Below the pieces are notes generated by a model. That model was not told where the DNA came from and ran no database searches. It was given only the letters and a program-made list of their open reading frames with translations. A stretch of 64,000 nt of DNA from NCBI GenBank assembly GCA_963844055.1, contig CAWJMN010000002.1, positions 1,426,001 through 1,490,000 of the forward strand, read 5' to 3'. Shown here piece after piece: positions 1-7,750 of the stretch; positions within the stretch are counted from its first letter, which is position 1; each line of letters begins with the position of its first letter. Position numbers and translations under genes: made by a program. Source of the DNA: CAWJMN01 sp963844055 (GTDB lineage: Bacteria; Planctomycetota; Planctomycetia; Pirellulales; Pirellulaceae).

Positions 1-2
1 AA

Positions 3-962
3 AACAAGTTTCAGACAGCAGCGGACATCTACGACGGATGGCGCGACGCAGTGCTAAGCGGCAAGGGTCCCGAGCTTTACGCCATTGGCGAGGGTGCTTT
101 GTCACAGGTGCCCATTGGTCCCGGGCTGGTGACGTTGTTAGGTGGTGCACCTGGAGCCGGCAAAACTGCGTTTATCATGCAAGGAATGATCGACGCATTG
201 CGTTTGAAAGAGGACCTGCGCGTTTGCGTGTGCAATGTGGAGATGGCACCAAGCGTGCTACTCGACAGGCAACTATCACGCCTAAGCGGTATCGACCTGC
301 AAACGGTAAGGCATCGACAGTTCACCAGCGAGCACAGCGAGAGGATTCAAATTGGTCTAATCACCATCGAACAAATCGCAGAGCGACTTTGCTTCGTTCG
401 GCCCCCGTTCAACCTGGAAAGCTGCGCACTGGCAGCGGATGCCTTCAAGGCTGACGTTTTAGTGATCGACTACCTTCAGCGAGTCGCGCCACCTGGAGAG
501 CACGCAGATAAGCGCGGCAACGTAGATGCTGCCATGAACTACCTGCGACAGTTTGCAGAGGCCGGCATCGGCATTGTGGCTGCGTCTGCTGTGGGTAGGA
601 CGAAAGACCGATCAGGACGAACCAGCTATGACGGCGACGGCCTAAACCTTGCGAGCTTCCGCGAAAGCAGCGAGCTAGAGTTTGGCGCAGATGATGCCTT
701 CATCTTGGCACCCAACCCAAAAGACCAGAATCGCGTAACGCTGCGACACCTGAAAGCACGACACAGCGAGCCAAAAGACATCGAATTGAATTTCGATAGG
801 GCGCGGCAATCGTTCACGACGCTGGAGAGCTTCGACGGTTTTTGTGCCAACGACAGACCTACCACCGACCTAACACCCGCCCACGCTGCACTTGCGGAAG
901 CGGTAAAGGCATCTAACCAGAGCAGTGGAAGGGAGGCCGGCTACGATGAATGGCAACGCTAA
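3..962 (+). CDS. DnaB/RecA-like replicative helicase, 5' end outside window
   Basis: The frame is open from the first bases, so the gene starts left of the window; a GTG at 51 is probably internal. About 319 residues are visible. Counted from that GTG, Walker A is GGAPGAGKT at 31-39, a DnaB-like NVEM...R stretch lies at 62-77, and Walker B is VLVIDYLQ at about 136-143, the DnaB IDYLQ form. This is the C-terminal hexameric ATPase fold of replicative helicases; an N-terminal primase or helicase-interaction domain may lie outside. It overlaps the next gene and sits in an element ending at a tRNA, so I infer a replication protein of an integrative element or prophage. A RadA/KaiC-type ATPase is the alternative. 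Confidence 0.8.
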   Translation, partial: NKFQTAADIYDGWRDAVLSGKGPELYAIGEGALSQVPIGPGLVTLLGGAPGAGKTAFIMQGMIDALRLKEDLRVCVCNVEMAPSVLLDRQLSRLSGIDLQTVRHRQFTSEHSERIQIGLITIEQIAERLCFVRPPFNLESCALAADAFKADVLVIDYLQRVAPPGEHADKRGNVDAAMNYLRQFAEAGIGIVAASAVGRTKDRSGRTSYDGDGLNLASFRESSELEFGADDAFILAPNPKDQNRVTLRHLKARHSEPKDIELNFDRARQSFTTLESFDGFCANDRPTTDLTPAHAALAEAVKASNQSSGREAGYDEWQR

Positions 963-1368
963 CCAGCTCAAAGGCTGCAAGGTACTTCCACCGCTAACAG
1001 CAGCGGCGACACCGACACCACCGAAGAAAGCAACCGGCAAGCGTAGTGCTGGAGATCGTTTTGCCACAGTCAATCTGTTTTGCGATGCGATCATTCGTGA
1101 CCTACCAAGAGCAGAGGCCTTTGCTTGGCTGCTGTTGTGGCGTGACACCAAGAAGGACGGACTGGTGCGAACGTCACAGGGGGACCTTGCCAAGCGATCA
1201 GGGACAACGCTGCGAACGATGGAACGTGCTATTCGCAAGTTGATCGAACGGCAATTGCTGGTGGTGGTGCGAAGGGGAGCGAAGAACTGCGGGGCTTCGA
1301 CCTATCGAGTAGTGGCCAAACTCCCCCGATTAGTTACCGACACCCATGTCGGTATCAACCCGACATAG
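946..1368 (+). CDS. Winged-helix DNA-binding protein of the integrated element
   Basis: About 140 residues. I take the ATG at 946 rather than a GTG at 925 because AGGGAGG lies about 10 bases upstream; the gene then overlaps the helicase end by 17 bases. Residues about 40-115 read as a winged helix-turn-helix: a helical stretch, then a TSQGDLAKRSGTTLRTMERA recognition unit, then a basic wing (VVVRRGAKNCGASTYRV). The fold resembles replication-initiation or helper HTH proteins of plasmids and prophages. Its 3' end contains a perfect inverted repeat (1335-1354), so it may bind its own 3' region. Exact role unknown. Confidence 0.7.
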   Translation: MNGNANQLKGCKVLPPLTAAATPTPPKKATGKRSAGDRFATVNLFCDAIIRDLPRAEAFAWLLLWRDTKKDGLVRTSQGDLAKRSGTTLRTMERAIRKLIERQLLVVVRRGAKNCGASTYRVVAKLPRLVTDTHVGINPT

Positions 1369-1403
1369 AACGTCCAAAGCTACCGACACCCATGACGGAC
1401 ATC
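1335..1403 (+). repeat. Three 23-bp-spaced CCGACA units, iteron-like
   Basis: The hexamer CCGACA recurs at 1337, 1360 and 1383, exactly 23 bp apart. The first and third units share the 14-mer TACCGACACCCATG (1335 and 1381); the second shares only the core. The first unit also forms a perfect inverted repeat, TACCGACA/TGTCGGTA, around CCCA (1335-1354). Evenly spaced short repeats beside a replication helicase and a winged-helix gene resemble plasmid iterons or an operator. Only three units are present and one is weak, so this is tentative. Confidence 0.35.
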
Positions 1404-1427
1404 CCATAAAGGGACCATATAGGGTGT

Positions 1428-1458
1428 CCCCTTTTAATGTGCTGACGCACTAAAGGGG
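1428..1458 (+). terminator. Hairpin between HTH gene and small ORF
   Basis: CCCCTTTTA pairs with TAAAGGGG (one bulge), and an inner GTGC/GCAC stem closes on TGAC. There is no T-run after it, so it may be a transcription attenuator or an mRNA-stabilising hairpin just before the small ORF at 1481 rather than a full terminator. Confidence 0.35.
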
Positions 1459-1480
1459 CCACCAGAGAGAGAAGCAAGCA

Positions 1481-1717
1481 ATGCAAGCGACCATCGACGG
1501 CAAGCTATCCGCTGAACTGCGTGAACTGTGGAACTCGACAACGGCGATGCCGGCAAACGTAAAGCCACTTCCGCCGGCGGCGACAACTAAGCCAGACTTT
1601 TTTGTCAACGCAGTGGAAGTGAAGTTACCAGATGGGCGCTTGGCATTGGTGACGCGAAAGCTGGCGACAAATCAGGCTTATCTGCGATGGGTAAGCGGTT
1701 TGTTTCCTGATCGTTAG
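1481..1717 (+). CDS. Small unknown protein of the integrated element
   Basis: A 78-residue ORF with a purine-rich ribosome-binding region (GAGAGAGAAG) upstream. The N-terminal third is helical and followed by a Pro/Ala-rich linker. The C-terminal part (about 40-78) reads as a compact strand-rich unit (VEVKLPDGRLALVTRK). I do not recognise the family. Its place just before the integrase is where excisionases or recombination directionality factors often lie, but it shows no clear MerR/Xis helix-turn-helix, so no function is assigned. Confidence 0.5.
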   Translation: MQATIDGKLSAELRELWNSTTAMPANVKPLPPAATTKPDFFVNAVEVKLPDGRLALVTRKLATNQAYLRWVSGLFPDR

Positions 1718-1827
1718 CGAGCAAGTGCTAGCGCGAATCGCCGCAAAACTTCAACGTCCTAGCTTGCTTGTTTAATGCGACTAGGCTTAACATCCGATCT
1801 ACAGCAACCAGAAACGAGGCAAATAAA

Positions 1828-3157
1828 ATGGCAAGTATCACAACCGAATCAGGCAACCGGCGGATGATCCAATTCGTTGGCAAGGATGGCAAACGCTATT
1901 CAATCCGGCTGGGAAAGTGCACCAAGAAACGAGCCGAAGCAATCAAGCTGCGTGTGGAGAACTTAGTATCTGCACAACTTTCCGCCGTGGCATTGGACGA
2001 CGATACAACGCGCTGGCTGATGGAAATTGACGACACCTTACGCGACAGACTTTGTCGTGCTGGCTTAGTCCCCAAGCGTGACGTAATGATGCTGGGCGCG
2101 TTTCTGGAAGCGTACCTAGAACGGCACGCCAATATCAAACCAAGCACGGCACTGGTGCTAGGACATACGAAGCGATGCCTTATCCAATTCTTCAAGGCAG
2201 ACAAGATGCTGCGGGACATCACCGCCGGCGATGCTGACGATTGGCGTGTTTGGCTGGGCACGCAAAATCTATCTGAAAGCACAATCTGCCGGCGTTGTGG
2301 AATCGCCAAGCAGTTCATGCGCGACGCAGTGAAGCGGCGACTGGTGACGGTGAACGTGTTTGCAGAGCTAAAGTCTGCCAACCAAGTGAACGACAAGCGG
2401 GACTACTTCATTACACGGGACCAAGCCGCAAAGGTGCTGGACGCCTGCCCCGATGCGCAGTGGCGACTTCTATTTGCTTTGAGCCGTTACGGTGGGCTGC
2501 GTTGTCCTAGCGAGCACTTGGCACTTACCTGGGACGACATCAACTGGGCCGAACAACGCATGACGATCCATTCCCCTAAGACCGAACATCACCCAAATGG
2601 TGACAAGCGAGTGATTCCGATCTTTCGAGAGCTTCGACCCTACCTGGACGACGTGTACCACCAAGCAGACCCGGGCCGGTACGTCATCACCAAGTATCGC
2701 CAAGCCAATTGCAACCTACGGACACAGCTGGAGCGGATCATTGAACGGGCTGGCTTGGAGGCGTGGCCAAAATTGTTCCACAACCTGCGTGCTCAGCAGA
2801 GCAACCGAACTGGTGACGGAGTTTGCGCCCCATATTGCTAGTCAGTGGATGGGACATAGTGTACGGATAGCCACCGCTCACTATTGGCAGGTCACAGAAA
2901 GCGACTTCGCAAAGGCGACTGACGGGGCGACGGATGGCACCCAAAAGGGCGCTGCAAAATCCGAAGCACGGGCTTCCAAAGCAGCGCTGCACAATCCGAA
3001 GCAGCACGAAGCGGCACAGACGGCCAATAACGGGAAATCATCGACGATTCCCGCACAAAATGGGGCGACCTTGCCGAATGGTACTTACCCCATCCGCTTG
3101 ATACCAACCCCCCTAGTGGGCAGTGAGGGACTCGAACCCCCGACCCTCTCGGTGTAA
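1828..3157 (+). CDS. Tyrosine recombinase/integrase, frameshifted
   Basis: Start ATG 1828 is preferred to an upstream TTG because it has a GAGG 9-10 bases upstream and the preceding residues are not conserved-looking. Catalytic residues are visible: R225 in YGGLRCPSE, K251 in the PKTEHH hairpin, H318 and R321 in FHNLR; then, in the +1 frame, WMGHS and AHYWQV with the nucleophile at about Y352. The shift falls at 2794 inside GCTCAGC; dropping one base gives NLRASRATEL, the family consensus, and a protein of about 442 residues. The last 13 residues before the TAA at 3155-3157 are encoded by the antisense of the tRNA-Val gene, placing the attachment site at the gene end. As written the zero frame stops at 2841 without the tyrosine. 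It is either inactive or the extra base is an error. Confidence 0.88.
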
Positions 3158-3190
3158 ACGAGATGCTCTAACCAACTGAGCTAACCGCCC
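3117..3190 (-). tRNA. tRNA-Val (anticodon UAC), attachment site of the element
   Basis: A 74-nt cloverleaf reads on the minus strand: acceptor GGGCGGT/ACTGCCC (one G-U), D-stem GCTC/GAGC, anticodon stem TCTCG/CGAGA with loop TTTACAC (anticodon TAC, Val GUA codons), T-loop TTCGAGT, discriminator A, no encoded CCA. Its 3' half faces the integrase, the usual geometry for integration into a tRNA 3' end. The matching half-site duplicate should lie left of the window. Confidence 0.93.
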
Positions 3191-3759
3191 GAATCGTGAT
3201 CCCCAGCCGGTGTGGACTGGTGTCAAAGGATTGTTGATTTCGACCAAGCCCGCTGCCGGGATGGAGGAATTCTGACAAGATCCTTGGACCTGAATTCGAC
3301 CCCTTCAGATTATCCCAGCTGGGGATTTTGGGCAAGCGCCCCGTTTTTGGCTGGCGCCACGGTTTTTTCCCCGCAGGAACGGGCCCTCTGCGGGAAATTT
3401 CGGGCTCGGCAGACCGGTGTCGGGCACATGGCCGCTCGCTAGACGTTTCCGGCCATCAGCCCCCGCCCGTCCAACCCAGCAAGAAATTTTCACCGGATTT
3501 TATTTGCCTAGCGGTTATTGGCCGGTCACAGCTTCTAAATCGCCACCTCTCAGCCATCTCCGCTTTGGAGCTTTGCCGCCGCCAGGAAGGTAAAGGACAT
3601 CTAAAAAGGCTGGTGCTTGCCGATGCAAAACCAAGGCGGCGGCAAAAACTGCATTTCATTCACTTCGCAGATTGAACCCCACGCCGTCCGCCAGCGACTG
3701 AGATAATAGACAGGGAATCACACGTGTGATCCTCCAAGACAAAAACTCAGCAACTCGGC
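3191..3759. other. Intergenic stretch between tRNA-Val and sigma factor gene
   Basis: About 570 bases without a convincing gene; the short ORFs here have no start signal or family resemblance. It should hold the tRNA promoter (minus strand) and the sigma-factor promoter (plus strand). Around 3368-3402 a weak bulged hairpin is visible with no T-run. The only striking element is the palindrome at 3717-3730. Confidence 0.5.
3717..3730. promoter_or_regulatory. 14-bp perfect palindrome upstream of sigma factor gene
   Basis: ATCACACGTGTGAT is a perfect 14-bp palindrome, 30 bases before the sigma-factor start at 3760. Its position suits an operator for a dimeric regulator that controls the sigma gene and its partner. 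The TGTGA half resembles CRP/FNR-type half sites, but there is no spacer, so the regulator is unknown. Confidence 0.4.
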
Positions 3760-4395
3760 ATGGCGGACCAGACGATTAACGAACACGCCAGCAAGCCCGA
3801 GCCGCCGAAAACAGACGCCATCGCGCAAGGGATGGCGTCGCCGGACGAACTGCCAAAGATCCGCGAGCGTTTGCTCGTCCTTTGCGCGCAGCAGGGGAAT
3901 CGTGAAGCGTTTTCCCAATTGATCGATACCTATGATCAACGGCTGTTGTATTTCATCAAGCGAATTCTCGGAGACCTCGACGGCGCACTGGATGTACTGC
4001 AATCGGTTTGGCTCCTGGTGCATCGCAAACTGACAACGCTTCAGGCACCGGATGCATTTCGCGTTTGGATTTATCGAATCGCGCACGACCAGGCGATTTC
4101 TGAACTGCGTCGAAAGCTGAATCGCCAAGTGCCGGTCGATGATCTGGAAGTAGAGATCGTCGCGGATGACAAAAGTTCTGATGTCGAAGCATTCGACAAT
4201 GCAGAACTCGTTCACGAGGGATTGAAAGACCTATCGATCGACCACCGAAGAGTGCTGACGCTGCGTTTTCTCGAAGAGATGACGATCGAAGAAATCGCCC
4301 AGGTCGTAGGAACAAATGCCGGAACAGTAAAGTCCCGACTGCATTACGCAAAGCTGGCGTTACGCCGTCGAATTGGGGAACTGACCAATGAATAG
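3760..4395 (+). CDS. ECF-like RNA polymerase sigma factor
   Basis: 211 residues, in the size range of group 4 sigma factors. After a charged leader, region 2 runs about 35-110 (AFSQLIDTYDQRLLYFIKRIL, then FRVWIYRIAHDQAISELRR), and region 4 about 150-205 with the helix-turn-helix MTIEEIAQVVGTNAGTVKSR. It would redirect RNA polymerase to a dedicated promoter class. No Shine-Dalgarno is evident. Its end overlaps the start of the following membrane-protein gene by 8 bases, so the two are translationally coupled; that partner may act as its regulator, though it has no recognisable zinc anti-sigma motif. Confidence 0.88.
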   Translation: MADQTINEHASKPEPPKTDAIAQGMASPDELPKIRERLLVLCAQQGNREAFSQLIDTYDQRLLYFIKRILGDLDGALDVLQSVWLLVHRKLTTLQAPDAFRVWIYRIAHDQAISELRRKLNRQVPVDDLEVEIVADDKSSDVEAFDNAELVHEGLKDLSIDHRRVLTLRFLEEMTIEEIAQVVGTNAGTVKSRLHYAKLALRRRIGELTNE

Positions 4396-4846
4396 CTCAC
4401 TAAGTACCAACCGTTTAGCATCGCAACTTTTGCAGTTGGACGAACCTCTTACTGATCGTCAATACAAGGAGTATCGGATGTCTCTTGAAAGCGCATTGAC
4501 TCTCGCCCAAAGTCGCCAAAAGCTCACGGGCCGGATTGCTGTTACCGCCTTTGCAGTTGCCATGATCTTGATGTTTGTGGGGGGGACCAAACTTGTTGGC
4601 GATTTCGATCCCTGGTCGGACGATTCCACCCTCCTTTCGATAACCCTTGGAGGGATTAACGTAATCGCCAATGTGACTTGGCCAATCGCACTGGCGATCT
4701 ATTTTTCTCGGTTTCGACCTAAGATCGCAGACATCAAGGAACAGATTCGCGACACAAGCCTGCTCCTCTTGCAAACGGAGGTCGCCGAACTTCGGAGAGA
4801 GGTGAATGCCAGGAATCGTCAGGCGGGATCGGCAGAAGCGACCTGA
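4388..4846 (+). CDS. Small membrane protein coupled to the sigma factor
   Basis: 152 residues. A cytoplasmic-looking N-terminal segment (1-50) is followed by two membrane spans at about 53-72 (TAFAVAMILMFVGG) and 84-106 (GGINVIANVTWPIALAIYF), then a charged coiled-coil tail at about 112-147. The gene begins inside the sigma gene. I infer a membrane-bound partner or sensor of the sigma factor, because many planctomycete ECF factors are paired with membrane proteins. No anti-sigma HxxxCxxC motif is present, so this is context only. Confidence 0.6.
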   Translation: MNSSLSTNRLASQLLQLDEPLTDRQYKEYRMSLESALTLAQSRQKLTGRIAVTAFAVAMILMFVGGTKLVGDFDPWSDDSTLLSITLGGINVIANVTWPIALAIYFSRFRPKIADIKEQIRDTSLLLLQTEVAELRREVNARNRQAGSAEAT

Positions 4847-4953
4847 TATCTCCAATCGCCAGAAGGCAAACTTCTGGGGGCTTATGGTATGACGCGGGGC
4901 TGGCGGATCGACTGCCCTGCTGTTTGAATTCGTTCGTCGCTATACTAGGGGGC

Positions 4954-6027
4954 ATGGAAGAGAACTCCCCATCGACGGCCACCAACCCAGCACTGGCTCG
5001 CTATGTGCGGCAGATGCGTTACGCCCCGATTGGCCCCGCCGGCCAGCAGCGACTTCAAGTGAGCCGCGTATTGCTTTGCGGCTGTGGAGCGCTCGGCTCT
5101 GTCTTGGCGGGAACACTGGCCCGCGCTGGTGTCGGGTATCTGCGAATCGTCGATCGTGACTTTTTAGAGTTGAGCAATCTCCAGCGGCAGGTTCTTTATA
5201 CCGAAGAGGATGTGGCCGCAGGACTTCCCAAAGCGATCGCCGCCCAGCAGCAGCTTAGCAAGATCAATTCCAGCATCACCATCGATGCCCATGTGGCGGA
5301 TGTCTCTTCGCGGAACATGCGGCAGCTCTGCGAAGGGATCGACCTCATTCTGGATGGGACTGACAACTTTGAAACGCGATTTTTGCTGAACGATGCTTCG
5401 TTCGCGCTGAACATCCCCTGGGTTTACGGCGGATGCATCGGTGCCGAGGGGCAATCGCTGACCATCCTCCCTGGCAAAACGCCCTGCCTGCGCTGTCTCA
5501 TGGGAGAGCCTCCCGCGCCGGGCACTTCGCCCACCTGTGATACTAGCGGCATCTTGGCGACGATCATCCAAGTGATCGCTTCGATCCAAGCAACCGAGGC
5601 GATCAAGATTTTGACCGGCAACCTCTCCGCAATCAATCGCTGCTGGACGGTGATCGACCTGTGGGAAAACGTTTCGCGTCAACTGAAGGTGGACTCATTC
5701 TTAGAAAATAGTGAGTGCCCCACCTGCACGAAAAAAGCGTTTCCCTGGCTCGATGGCGAGCGCGGCAGCCAAGCGGCCGTCCTGTGTGGTCGCAATTCGG
5801 TCCAGCTCAACTTTCCTAGCACACAACCCTTGTCGCTGGAACAGCTCGAACAATCCCTGGCGGGCGTGGGGACCGTCACACGCAATCGCTACTTGCTACG
5901 CTTAGCCGTTGGCGAATATCTGATCACCCTGTTTCCCGATGGGCGAGCCGTCATTGGCGGAACCGAAGATATTGCGCAGCGCGCAGCATTTACGCACGCT
6001 ATATCGGCAACTAAACCTCCCAGGTGA
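4954..6027 (+). CDS. ThiF/MoeB/HesA family E1-like adenylyltransferase
   Basis: Start ATG 4954 follows an AGGGGG that is unusually close; a TTG at 4924 is the alternative. About 357 residues. Residues 20-250 match the E1-like fold: nucleotide-binding GCGALGS (43-49), the LSNLQRQ stretch, and DGTDNFETR in the ATP site. PCLRCL and a later CPTC supply the four Cys of the structural zinc site. Such enzymes adenylate the C-terminal glycine of a sulfur carrier (MoaD or ThiS), or act on related substrates. The C-terminal 80 residues (about 275-357) replace the rhodanese domain of eukaryotic-type MoeB and have no clear catalytic Cys. Whether it serves molybdopterin or thiamine synthesis cannot be decided, as no pathway neighbours are here. 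Confidence 0.85.
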   Translation: MEENSPSTATNPALARYVRQMRYAPIGPAGQQRLQVSRVLLCGCGALGSVLAGTLARAGVGYLRIVDRDFLELSNLQRQVLYTEEDVAAGLPKAIAAQQQLSKINSSITIDAHVADVSSRNMRQLCEGIDLILDGTDNFETRFLLNDASFALNIPWVYGGCIGAEGQSLTILPGKTPCLRCLMGEPPAPGTSPTCDTSGILATIIQVIASIQATEAIKILTGNLSAINRCWTVIDLWENVSRQLKVDSFLENSECPTCTKKAFPWLDGERGSQAAVLCGRNSVQLNFPSTQPLSLEQLEQSLAGVGTVTRNRYLLRLAVGEYLITLFPDGRAVIGGTEDIAQRAAFTHAISATKPPR

Positions 6028-6069
6028 ATCGCGCCAGCAATCTCCATTTTTGTTCTCTGTAGGTTCACC

Positions 6070-6663
6070 ATGGACAAAGGACGTTTAGAGGCATTCAGCG
6101 ATGGCGTGCTGGCCATCATTTTGACGATCATGGTGCTGGAGCTAAAAGTTCCACGCCTTCTAGATTCGCAGCTCAACAATGTTGATGCACTACTGCCGCT
6201 GGTGCCCATGTTTCTTAGCTACGTGCTAAGTTTCATCTATGTGGGGATCTACTGGAACAACCATCACCACTTGCTGCAAGCAACGCGAAGCATTACGGGC
6301 TCAATCTTGTGGGCCAATATGCATCTGCTTTTTTGGCTTTCGCTCATTCCCTTTGCGACGGGCTTTGTGGGAATGAACCATTTTGCCGCCATGCCTACCG
6401 CGCTATACGGCGTCGTGCTGTTCATGGCTGCAGTGGCCTTCTGGATCTTGCAGGCGCTCCTGATTGCTTCCGAAGGACCCGATTCTTCCCTGGCGATTGC
6501 CGTGGGAAGCAAATGGAAAGAACGGCTGTCGCTTGCAGCCTATGCCGTGGCAATTGCCGTCGCCCTGTGGAGCCCGATTGCCTCTAGCGCAATCTATGTT
6601 TTGGTTGCGATGGCTTGGCTCATCCCAGATCGCCGCATTGAAAGCATTTTAATGCAGCGTTAG
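6070..6663 (+). CDS. TMEM175-family (DUF1211) potassium channel protein
   Basis: 197 residues with about six hydrophobic spans. The N-terminus carries the signature RLEAFSDGVLAI in the first span, the motif that lines the pore in TMEM175 proteins. The NNHHHLL loop and the second span set are also typical. Bacterial members have one six-span repeat and assemble as tetramers, and their length (about 200) agrees. It would conduct K+ across the inner membrane. The start ATG 6070 follows a GTAGG. It lies 42 bases downstream of the ThiF-like gene, with no functional link visible, and ends 3 bases before a convergent gene. Confidence 0.88.
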   Translation: MDKGRLEAFSDGVLAIILTIMVLELKVPRLLDSQLNNVDALLPLVPMFLSYVLSFIYVGIYWNNHHHLLQATRSITGSILWANMHLLFWLSLIPFATGFVGMNHFAAMPTALYGVVLFMAAVAFWILQALLIASEGPDSSLAIAVGSKWKERLSLAAYAVAIAVALWSPIASSAIYVLVAMAWLIPDRRIESILMQR

Positions 6664-6666
6664 CGA

Positions 6667-7146
6667 CTAAAGGTACATTCCCACATAGCCACCCCCTTGG
6701 TCGGTTTGGGCTTGCAGCTGCGCGATCCGCTCTTTGGTCTTTTGCAAGTCGCCCGCTTCGATGTAGCGATCAAACTCGACTCGCACAGCATGCGCGACGC
6801 TCTCTTGAAACCAATTCACAATCGGCGCCGTCAACCAGTCGCAAGTTTCCTTGACGAGCTCGACCGTCAAGTCGGTACGATCGGTGCGAGTATCGGTCGG
6901 GTCCGTTAACACAGTCCCTTCGAACTTGAATTCGAGCATCCCGTTGACCGGATGGTTCGTCAGGTGAAATTTACAACTAGCGCTGTAGAGAAAATAGCTG
7001 TTGAAAGAGCCGTGCTTCTCCATGGCCGCCTTCACACGCTCGCATCGCTGGCGGAACTTGGGGGAAGCATCCAAAGGAATGTCCAGCCGACCTACGGTCC
7101 GCAACGGCAAACAATCAAACGAAATCTCTACCCAGCGATCGGCCAT
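6667..7146 (-). CDS. Conserved-looking hypothetical protein, 159 aa
   Basis: Starts at ATG 7146 with GGGGTGG a few bases upstream. No signal peptide or membrane span. The protein is soluble with alternating strands and helices: a strand-rich middle (CKFHLTNHPVNGMLEFKFEG) and an amphipathic C-terminal helix (KTKERIAQLQAQ). I do not recognise the family. It converges with the channel gene, leaving only 3 bases between stops. Codon use and the Shine-Dalgarno support a real gene. Confidence 0.65.
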   Translation of the reverse strand: MADRWVEISFDCLPLRTVGRLDIPLDASPKFRQRCERVKAAMEKHGSFNSYFLYSASCKFHLTNHPVNGMLEFKFEGTVLTDPTDTRTDRTDLTVELVKETCDWLTAPIVNWFQESVAHAVRVEFDRYIEAGDLQKTKERIAQLQAQTDQGGGYVGMYL

Positions 7147-7389
7147 TATCCACCCCTATTGTCGCGGATGATTCACAAAACCTGAACATCACTTGGCGAC
7201 CTATTTACGTTAAGCCATGGCGAGCAGGCGAGCAAGCCGCTGTGAGGCGAATCTCACGCCGTTGCCGCTCCCAAGCGAGGCAAAATCGCAACGCATTCCC
7301 CAGCAAATAGCAAGGGGCTTTTATGATATTTCCGCTGTTGTGCAGAGTTCGCACATCCGATATACACACTGCCCTCGCAAGTTTTTCAC

Positions 7390-7418
7390 TTGCCGGGAAC
7401 AGACAATCTAGCAATACT
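7390..7418 (+). promoter_or_regulatory. Candidate sigma-70-like promoter for the ncRNA
   Basis: TTGCCG (7390-7395) and AATACT (7413-7418) are separated by 17 bases, placing a start at about 7425. The match is moderate. It is reported because it lies exactly ahead of a self-pairing segment that ends in a strong terminator. Confidence 0.35.
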
Positions 7419-7424
7419 TAAGAG

Positions 7425-7612
7425 ACAACCTTCGGCACGATCCGACTGAGGGACCAACTTTTCCGGGCTGGCCTAGATCATTAAATGGCACGTGCAGTAG
7501 CTCGCCAGATCTCGCCAATCTCCCAGCGACTCCAATCCGTCGCAATCAGCCGAGGGTTCTTTTTAGTTCAGCTCGGGTGTCACCTACGGGTGGCATCCGG
7601 GCTGAACTTTTT
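7425..7612 (+). ncRNA. Candidate structured small RNA, about 185 nt, rod-shaped
   Basis: No ORF explains this stretch, yet it folds as a long rod. AACCTTCGGC (7427-7436) pairs with GCCGAGGGTT (7549-7558) over 10 bp (one G-U). CTGAGGGA (7446-7453) pairs with TCTCCCAG (7519-7526; one mismatch). GGC/GCC (7470-7472 with 7514-7516), AGATC/GATCT (7475-7479 with 7508-7512) and TGGC/GCCA (7486-7489 with 7504-7507) continue the stem. A textbook terminator follows. Length and a rod with large internal loops recall 6S RNA, but I cannot confirm that family. It could also be an unrelated regulator. Confidence 0.45.
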
Positions 7613-7614
7613 TT
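7565..7614 (+). terminator. Strong intrinsic terminator on the plus strand
   Basis: A 20-bp stem (7565-7584 with 7589-7608) closes on the tetraloop TACG and is followed by seven T. Three pairs are G-U only on the plus strand, which fixes the direction. No plus-strand protein gene lies upstream until 6663, and that gene is cut off by a convergent gene, so the terminator supports a separate transcript. Confidence 0.75.
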
Positions 7615-7690
7615 AGGCCCGCATTTTCTGCCCGCAGCCCTGCTAGAAGCTGCATTTGCCCCGCTGCAAGGCCCGCTCGGCGCATAAAAA

Positions 7691-7721
7691 AGTGTGCGGC
7701 AGATTTCACCTACCGCACACT
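7691..7721 (-). terminator. Terminator of the DUF11 repeat gene
   Basis: AGTGTGCGG (7691-7699) and CCGCACACT (7713-7721) form a perfect 9-bp stem. On the minus strand it is followed by a run of T (the A-run at 7685-7690). It lies 30 bases after the stop at 7751 that is reached once the gene's frameshift is corrected, which supports that corrected end. Confidence 0.75.
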
Positions 7722-7750
7722 CCTTGAAAGACTCGCGATTGCCTCGCCCC

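Noticed and set aside
38..454. 138-codon open frame overlapping the helicase
   Set aside because: It is in another frame over a clear DnaB-like coding region and has a basic, low-complexity product.
2791..2797. Programmed +1 frameshifting at GCTCAGC
   Set aside because: The same heptamer in the same reading phase at 50520-50526 (COG0523 GTPase) needs no shift, and at 32730-32736 the shift occurs in another phase. The pattern fits a base inserted into GCTAGC better than recoding.
1..3116. Complete prophage
   Set aside because: Only four element genes are visible and none encodes a capsid, tail or terminase. The left part is outside the window.
7425..7612. Firm assignment as 6S RNA
   Set aside because: Only shape and length agree; the conserved bubble sequence cannot be judged without a covariance search.
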